The notes beneath the pieces are model-generated. The model was not told the DNA's origin. It did not search any database and saw only the letters and a list, made by a program, of their open reading frames with translations. This document shows, one piece after another, positions 58,479 through 64,000 of a stretch of 64,000 bases of DNA. The stretch is from Ligustrum vulgare (Eukaryota > Streptophyta > Magnoliopsida > Lamiales > Oleaceae). The stretch is from assembly GCA_963555705.1 (NCBI GenBank), contig OY743187.1:11670133-11734132 (forward strand), in the 5' to 3' direction. Numbering within the stretch: the first letter of the stretch is position 1; each line of letters begins with the position of its first letter. The translations under genes and the position numbers were made by a program.

Positions 58479-61184
58479 TTGATGAGTAAAGGATATGTTC
58501 GTGAGAGCATGAGTCCTTGTGCCGTTCCAGTGCTACTTGTGCCCAAGAAGGATGGAACCTTTAGAATGTGCGTCGATTGCCGAGCCATTAACAACATAAC
58601 GGTAAAGTATCGACACCCCATTCCTAGGTTAGATGATATGCTAGAAGAGTTGCATGGTTCTTGCATTTTTAGTAAAATCGATTTGAGAAGTGGATACCAC
58701 CAAATTAGGATGAGAGAAGGAGATGAATGGAAAACCGCTTTTAAAACTAAATATGGTTTATATGAGTGGTTGGTTATGCCCTTCGGTCTCACTAATGCAC
58801 CGAGCACTTTCATGAGATTAATGAACCATGTTTTGCGTGCATTCATTGGGAAATTTGTGGTAGTTTACTTCGATGATATTTTGATTTATAACAAAAATTT
58901 GAATGAGCACATTGAACACTTGAGAAGTGTACTTGTGGTTTTGAAACAAGAACACTTGTATGCTAACCTCAATAAGTGTAATTTTTGCATGGAGAGTGTG
59001 GTCTTTCTTGGATTTGTAGTTGGTACTAAGGGAATAGAGGTCGATGAGGAGAAGATCAAAGCCATTAAGGAATGGCCCACTCCCACAAGTGTCACCGAGG
59101 TAAGAAGCTTCCACGGGTTAGCTAGTTTTTACCGTCGTTTTGTCAAGGATTTTAGCACACTAGCTTCACAGCTTATCGAGGTTGTCAAAAAGCATGTTGG
59201 GTTTAAATGGGGGGAGGCGCAAGAAAAGGCTTTTAATGAAATAAAGAACAAATTGTGCACCGCCCCGGTTTTATCCTTGCCTAATTTTGATAAAACTTTT
59301 GAGATTGAATGTGATGCTTCAGGCACAGGTATTGGAGCAGTTTTGATGCAGGAGAAAATGTCGATTGCCTACTTTAGCGAGAAGCTCAGTGGAGCCGCCC
59401 TGAACTACCCCACATATGACAAGGAGCTCTATGCGTTGGTGAGATCGTTAGAGATATGGCACCACTACTTGTGGCCTAGAGAGTTCGTCATCCACACCGA
59501 CCATGAGTCATTGAAGCATTTGAAGGGGCAAGGGAAGTTGAGCAAGAGGCATGCCAAATGGGTGGAGTACGTGGAAACTTTTCCCTATGTCATCAAATAC
59601 AAACAAGGTAAGGAGAATGTGGTAGCCGACGCCCTTTCTCGAAGGTATGCTCTTATTACTACCTTGAGTGCTAAATTGTTGGGTTTTGAGAGCATTAAGG
59701 ACTTGTATGCGCATGATGCGGAATTTGCTAGTATATTTATATCATGTGAGAGGGTTGGATTTGGTAAGTATTATAGGCATGAGGGGTTTTTGTTTCGAGA
59801 AGGTAAACTTTGTGTGCCAAATTGCTCATTGAGGGAGTTGATGGTAAGGGAGGCCCATAGCGGGGGATTAATGGGTCACTTTGGGGTAAGGAGAACCTTG
59901 GAAATCTTACAAGAACATTTCTTTTGGCCTAAAATGAGTAGAGATGTTGGGAGAATTTGTTCGAGGTGCATAACTTGTAGGAAGGCCAAGTCCAAGGTAG
60001 AACCGCATGGATTATATACACCCCTACCTGTCCCTAGTGAACCTTGGACGGAAATTTCTATGGACTTCATTTTAGGATTGCCTAGGTCAAAGAAAGGTAG
60101 TGATTCCATCTTCGTGGTTGTAGATAGATTTAATAAAATGACGCATTTCCTTGCTTGTCATAAAACCGATGATGCCATTCATATAGCCGACCTATTCTTT
60201 AGGGAGATAGTGCGACTCCATGGGGTTCCTAGGAGCATTGTGTCGGATAGGGACGTTAAATTCCTTAGCCACTTTTGGAAGGTCTTGTGGGGGAAATTGG
60301 GAACTAAACTTTTGTTTTCAACAACTTGTCATCCCCAAACCGATGGCCAAACTGAGGTGGTTAATAGAACTTTAACACAACTTCTTCGCTCCGTCCTTAA
60401 GGGCAACCTAAAAAATTTGGAAGAATTTTTACCTTTTGTTGAATTTGCATATAATCGAAGTGTTCACTCTACTACTTCTTTTTCTCCATTCGAGATTGTT
60501 TATGGTTTTAACCCTCTAACTCCTTTGGATTTGATTCCGTTACCTATTGATGAACGAGGTAGTTTAGATGGGAAAAGAAAGGCGGAGTTGGTAAAATCTC
60601 TCCACGAGAAAGTCAAGCTCCAAATCAAGAAGAAGAATGAACAATATGCCTCCAGTGCCAACAAAGGTAGAAAACGAATGACATTTGAGGTCGGTGATTG
60701 GGTATGGTTGCATTTGAGGAAGGAGCGGTTCCCGAATCAAAGAAAATCAAAACTACAATCACGTGGTGATGGCCCCTTCCAAATCCTAGAGAAAATCAAT
60801 GACAATGCCTACAAGCTTGACCTTCCTGGTGAGTACAATGTATCGGCTTCTTTTAACGTCTCTGACTTATCCCCTTTTGATGCAGGTGAAGATTCGAGGT
60901 CGAATCCTTTTCAAGAGGGAGGGGATGATAAGAATCCAGGGAGTCATTCGAGTCAAAGTCAAACAGGTCAACCATTTATCAGAATACCGGTGGGGCCCAT
61001 GACAAGATCCAAGGCTAAAGAGGTCCAAGAGTCGATGGCGGGACTCATTTTCAAGATCCGAAATCAAGTCCACATGGAAGAGAGCAAGATCGAGGTCAAT
61101 TGCCTAAGTTTTGAAGTTCAGGACATTTCGGTCGACCGAAATGTCCTCCGGTCGACCGAAAATCTGCAAGATTTTGAGGCATAG
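58479..61184 (+). CDS. pol: CRM-like reverse transcriptase, RNase H and integrase
   Basis: Open for 901 codons in frame with the preceding protease. The reverse transcriptase holds MCVDCRAIN and YFDDILIY (130-137, catalytic D132 and D133). RNase H holds [13 protein letters not shown] and TDHESLKHL. The integrase zinc finger is AHSGG..GHFG with CSRCITC, and its catalytic triad is D529, D590 and E626 with the standard 35-residue spacing. The C-terminus has [19 protein letters not shown] and [11 protein letters not shown] but no classical chromodomain. The last 86 or so codons lie inside the 3' LTR ([13 protein letters not shown]), the arrangement of CRM elements, whose C-terminal motif is linked to centromere targeting. 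The ATG at 58479 is only the first in-frame Met after a stop, not a natural start. Confidence 0.92.
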   Translation: MMSKGYVRESMSPCAVPVLLVPKKDGTFRMCVDCRAINNITVKYRHPIPRLDDMLEELHGSCIFSKIDLRSGYHQIRMREGDEWKTAFKTKYGLYEWLVMPFGLTNAPSTFMRLMNHVLRAFIGKFVVVYFDDILIYNKNLNEHIEHLRSVLVVLKQEHLYANLNKCNFCMESVVFLGFVVGTKGIEVDEEKIKAIKEWPTPTSVTEVRSFHGLASFYRRFVKDFSTLASQLIEVVKKHVGFKWGEAQEKAFNEIKNKLCTAPVLSLPNFDKTFEIECDASGTGIGAVLMQEKMSIAYFSEKLSGAALNYPTYDKELYALVRSLEIWHHYLWPREFVIHTDHESLKHLKGQGKLSKRHAKWVEYVETFPYVIKYKQGKENVVADALSRRYALITTLSAKLLGFESIKDLYAHDAEFASIFISCERVGFGKYYRHEGFLFREGKLCVPNCSLRELMVREAHSGGLMGHFGVRRTLEILQEHFFWPKMSRDVGRICSRCITCRKAKSKVEPHGLYTPLPVPSEPWTEISMDFILGLPRSKKGSDSIFVVVDRFNKMTHFLACHKTDDAIHIADLFFREIVRLHGVPRSIVSDRDVKFLSHFWKVLWGKLGTKLLFSTTCHPQTDGQTEVVNRTLTQLLRSVLKGNLKNLEEFLPFVEFAYNRSVHSTTSFSPFEIVYGFNPLTPLDLIPLPIDERGSLDGKRKAELVKSLHEKVKLQIKKKNEQYASSANKGRKRMTFEVGDWVWLHLRKERFPNQRKSKLQSRGDGPFQILEKINDNAYKLDLPGEYNVSASFNVSDLSPFDAGEDSRSNPFQEGGDDKNPGSHSSQSQTGQPFIRIPVGPMTRSKAKEVQESMAGLIFKIRNQVHMEESKIEVNCLSFEVQDISVDRNVLRSTENLQDFEA
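60913..60925 (+). other. Polypurine tract of the CRM-like element
   Basis: AAGAGGGAGGGGA directly precedes the 3' LTR and lies within the pol coding sequence (QEGGD codons). Confidence 0.85.
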
Positions 61185-61663
61185 CTTCAGGCAGGATCGA
61201 CCGACCTTTGTACAACCGAAACTGCCAATTCGGTCGACCAGGTGTTCGACCGAAAGTCCCCAGAATAGAATAGCGGGGTTTTTTGTGCAATTTTGCAAAC
61301 TTTCTTTTCTTTCAATTTGTATATCTTCTTGTAAAGCCTCAAACCCTAGTTAGTTTTTGGAACATTGAAGAGCACTCCTTGAGAGTTTTGAGAGGTAAAA
61401 ATCCTTTCTTTATCTTGTAACATTTTCTTGGAATTTATTTCAACTTATATATTGAGGGTTTCTTCTTGTGTATTTGTTGATATTTATTCCACAAATCTTG
61501 GTATTTGTCTTAATCTCTCCATTGGGCTAGGGTTAACTTTCCTTAGAATTTTGGTTAGGTTAAACTTGGGTCAAGATTTCTCATTTATTACCTATTTTAG
61601 CTTTCTTGGGTTGATACATTATTGTTGTGGGAATTTTTGGTTTAATCACCAAAGGGGCTCGCA
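60926..61663 (+). repeat. 3' LTR of the CRM-like element
   Basis: 738 bp, TGATAAGAATCC..GGGCTCGCA. Relative to the 5' LTR it lacks 32 bp between two GACCGAAA repeats, removing two GGTCGACC palindromes. Confidence 0.9.
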
Positions 61664-61942
61664 TTTATGATCAGGAAACAAGTGTTGTTGTTACCAAATC
61701 AGTGTATTGTAGGTCGTTGGATGCAAAATGTAAAAGCAATCCCCGTCTTTGATACAACAACAAACACAATTGGTGGTCAGTCATTGATTTCTCGACATGG
61801 AATGCTGGCACATAGGGCAACCGAGTTGGTGGATGAAGGTGCTTTAACTGACGCTCGTACCACGTTACTAATGAATGTATTTTTGAACTTGAAAATACCT
61901 GTAAAAGCTGTGGATGATGGGGGGAGATGTGGGAATAAGTAG
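61664..61942 (+). pseudogene. FAR1-related (FRS) gene fragment, C-terminal piece
   Basis: The frame encodes RKQVLLLPNQCIVGRWMQN, IPVFDTTTNT and RHGMLAHRATELVDEGALTD followed by ARTTLLMN. It then diverges and stops at 61940-61942. The R-K-Q-V-x-L-L-P-x-x-Y/C-I-V-x-R-W text follows the SWIM zinc finger in plant FAR1-related transcription factors and their Mutator-like transposase relatives. The SWIM finger and transposase core are absent. It directly abuts the 3' LTR, so the retrotransposon sits between FRS pieces. Confidence 0.65.
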
Positions 61943-63056
61943 AGTTATGAGCCAGAGCAACGAAGGTGACCAATGTAATAGTTTACATTCATTTGGCTAA
62001 TATAGAAATGATTCAATGATCAATACTATTCACTTATCTACTGCTCGTCTTTATCTATTTAGCCTATATTCTTTAACGCGATCATTAAAAATTATAAAAT
62101 AAGCATTCGTTCGGTAACAACAAATTTATTAATTTATCTATAAGTCAATTTATAAACTACACAATTTTTTAAACCACTTTTTGACCATACAAATTTCTCG
62201 GTCCACTTTTCAACCACACATTTTATCTCAAAAATATAAATAAATCAATTTATAAACAACATTATTTTATCAAACATAGATTAATTTATAAAAAACACAG
62301 TTTCTCAAACCAATTTTTAATCACACATATTTTTTCTTTTCACTTTTCAACAACGCATCTTATCTAAAAAATATAAATAAACCAATATATATTTGATACA
62401 TTGTTACAGAACATATCCTTATAAATTATGCCGTATATAAACTCTTCAATTTAACTTAGCTTCTGTTTGGTAATACTGTGTTGATTTATAAACTAACAAT
62501 GTGTTCGGCAAAAGACTTATAATCAACCCATTTCCCCAAACTACTTTTTAACCAAAATCATTTTCGAAACCACTTTTTAACAACAAAGTTTACCTCGATA
62601 ATCAAAATAACCAAAAAAAATGGCAGCTTGACATTCGCCGAACGGAGGCTAATTTATTTATGATTGTGAGGTAAGATGTGTGGTTGAAAAATGGAGAGAA
62701 AAAATATATATAGTTAAAAAATTATTTGAGAAATTAGATGCTTAAACCTCTGTTCTGCAAAGCCAGTTAAATTGATTATAAAATAATTTTATAATCTACA
62801 TAATTTTTCAAACTACTTTTAAACACACATATTTTATCTATTCACTTTTTAACCACACATTTTACCTAAAAATTACAAATAAATCATTTATAATAAAAAA
62901 CCTACCGCGGAACAGTGCTTAAATTATTAATGTTTTACTTGGAAAAAAATAACTTGAGAAGGTGATAGTCGAATGACAACTGTCAACTGTTACGACGAGG
63001 CATACATGCTTAGCCTCTTATTATAAATCTACTTGCACTAATGCTGGATGACAAAC
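61943..63056. other. AT-rich DNA packed with MITE-like text
   Basis: The motifs TTTTTAACCACACAT-TTT-TCT, AAATAAATCAATTTATAA and GTTTGGTAA or complements recur in both orientations at 62070-62430, 62455-62660 and 62690-62900. The boundaries overlap and I could not assign individual elements. The same text occurs at 7411-7570. Confidence 0.5.
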
Positions 63057-63059
63057 TGA

Positions 63060-63129
63060 TTTACTCCCCCCTCACATGGAGGGGGTCCCACAATTTTGTG
63101 GTACCCCCTCCATGTGATGGGGGAGTAAA
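63060..63129. repeat. 70-bp near-perfect hairpin
   Basis: TTTACTCCCCC..CATGGAGGGGGT pairs with ACCCCCTCCATG..GGGGGAGTAAA. The inner CCACAA/TTGTGG continues the stem to a two-base loop. Only one or two positions are unpaired. Confidence 0.9.
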
Positions 63130-63168
63130 CCAGCTTATCATTTAGTTTGTACATGTAGCAAGGTCCTA

Positions 63169-63537
63169 GTCTCTATTTGGTAAGGGTTTTTTTTTTGTTA
63201 TAAATGAAGAATGTGATGTTTTCGAGGTAAATGTGTGATTGAAAGTTAATTTGGGTAAACGCGTGTGATTAAAAAATAATTTTAAAAAATATATTGTTTA
63301 TAAATTTGTTTATAAATAGTTTATAAAATGATAGCTTATTTCAAGTTGCGTCAAAGGAAAACATAAATCAAATTGAACTTGTTTCGAACAAGATTTGAAT
63401 GATAGATATATAACATTATAAACAAACACATTTCACCATACTACTTTTTAATCATACATTTTTTCAAATCAATTTTTAATTAAATCGAAAACAACAAATT
63501 ATTTATTTATAAATAAAAAAATTTACCAAATAGAGGC
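63169..63537. mobile_element. Tourist-like inverted-repeat element
   Basis: GTCTCTATTTGGTAA at the left is mirrored by TTACCAAATAGAGGC at the right, about 369 bp apart. Flanking CTA and TAT do not form a clean duplication. The interior is AT-rich with GTGTGATTAAAAAATAATTT motifs. Confidence 0.5.
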
Positions 63538-64000
63538 TATTGAAATTATATTTTTAATAAATTAAAATTCTTGAGGTATTCTTTACCAATTAGCCTCTGT
63601 TCTTTAACGTAATCATTATAATTTTTAAATCAAATTATAAACAACACAATTTTCTAAATCACTTAACTATACATATTTTTTTTATCTACTTTTCAGTTAC
63701 ATATTTTGTCTTAAAAATATAAATAAATTAATTTATAATTGTTACAATGTTACTGAATAGAATGTAATTTTAAGAATAATTTATTAAGCCTTGCTTGGAC
63801 TCCATTCAAGTCAGTATTTGGAGTAAATATGTTTTGAAGGAATGACGCTAGAGAGTGTGTAGTTGAAAAATAAGAAAAAAAATTCTGTTTGTTAATTTTT
63901 TTTTGTTTAAAAATATGTTTTTTTATATTTTTTAGATAAACTATGTGGTTAAAAAATAGAGAGAAAAAATATGTGTGATTAAAAAATGATTTGAAAAATT
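63538..64000. other. AT-rich tail of the window
   Basis: It starts with GCCTCTGTTCTTTAACG-TAATCATT text of the same MITE family and ends with GTGGTTAAAAAATAGAGAGAAAAAATATGTGTG. It probably holds another element truncated by the window edge. No coding signal. Confidence 0.45.

Larger units (their letters stand above)
54880..61663 (+). mobile_element. CRM-like Ty3/gypsy chromovirus
   Basis: The LTRs are at 54880-55649 and 60926-61663, with an initiator-tRNA-Met primer site at 55655 and the polypurine tract at 60913-60925. Gag and pol lie in one reading direction, and the pol frame ends inside the 3' LTR at 61184. The LTRs differ by about ten substitutions and one 32-bp deletion. The reverse transcriptase, RNase H and C-terminal text ([20 protein letters not shown]) and the pol/LTR overlap are features of the centromeric CRM branch. 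I see no clean 5-bp target duplication around TG..CA ends; ATGAT occurs at both borders but overlaps the LTR start. Confidence 0.9.

Noticed and set aside
61943..64000. Individual MITE calls for every inverted motif
   Set aside because: The repeated text overlaps in both orientations and I could not define ends or target duplications for most of it.

Overview
The window is nuclear DNA from a flowering plant, probably a eudicot. It is AT-rich, contains no bacterial-type operons, and carries spliced gene remnants with GT..AG borders. Its mobile elements are plant lineages: Athila-like and CRM-like Ty3/gypsy elements, hAT, Mutator-like, Tourist and Stowaway elements, Helitrons and a tRNA-derived SINE. 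I found no intact host gene. Every long reading frame with recognisable domains belongs to a transposable element. The host-gene traces are fragments of an E2 ubiquitin-conjugating enzyme, an aspartic protease, a KDM3/JMJ25-type demethylase zinc finger, an RIE1-like RING E3 ligase and a FAR1-related (FRS) gene. This looks like pericentromeric or otherwise repeat-dense chromatin.

Layout. 1-120: SINE head on the minus strand. About 340-5437: collage of host-gene fragments in one orientation, ending in a Helitron 3' hairpin and CTAG. 5438-8372: AT-rich DNA with a second Helitron 3' end (7352) and MITEs. 8373-10848: complete minus-strand non-autonomous Helitron with an internal tandem duplication. 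11445-17193: a long solo LTR (TSD ATAAT) split by a second solo LTR of the same family inserted in reverse at 12634-15268 (TSD CAAAG). 17199-27092: low-information DNA with a Stowaway MITE, a 1-kb hAT element, two Tourist-like MITEs and a degenerate minisatellite. 27101-30868: hAT element with full termini and a broken BED-finger transposase. 31860-32540: RING E3 pieces.

32638-49118 is the richest nest. An old Athila-family LTR was hit by a probable copia element (now a solo LTR, 32711-34132). The edge of that solo LTR was then hit by a young full-length Athila-like retrotransposon (34135-45684). The same old LTR also received a 1.6-kb fold-back Mutator-like element (46441-48063) and a GC-rich hAT MITE (48274-48619). 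50012-52475 is another hAT element carrying a reverse-oriented solo LTR of the Athila-like family. 54880-61663 is a CRM-like chromovirus inserted between two FRS gene pieces. Its pol frame runs on into its 3' LTR, and gag-pol is broken by one frameshift and two stops. 61943-64000 is AT-rich DNA dense in small inverted-repeat elements.

The order of events can be read from target-site duplications, most of which are perfect. All coordinates and comparisons were made by eye. Family names rest on motif recognition, not on database searches.
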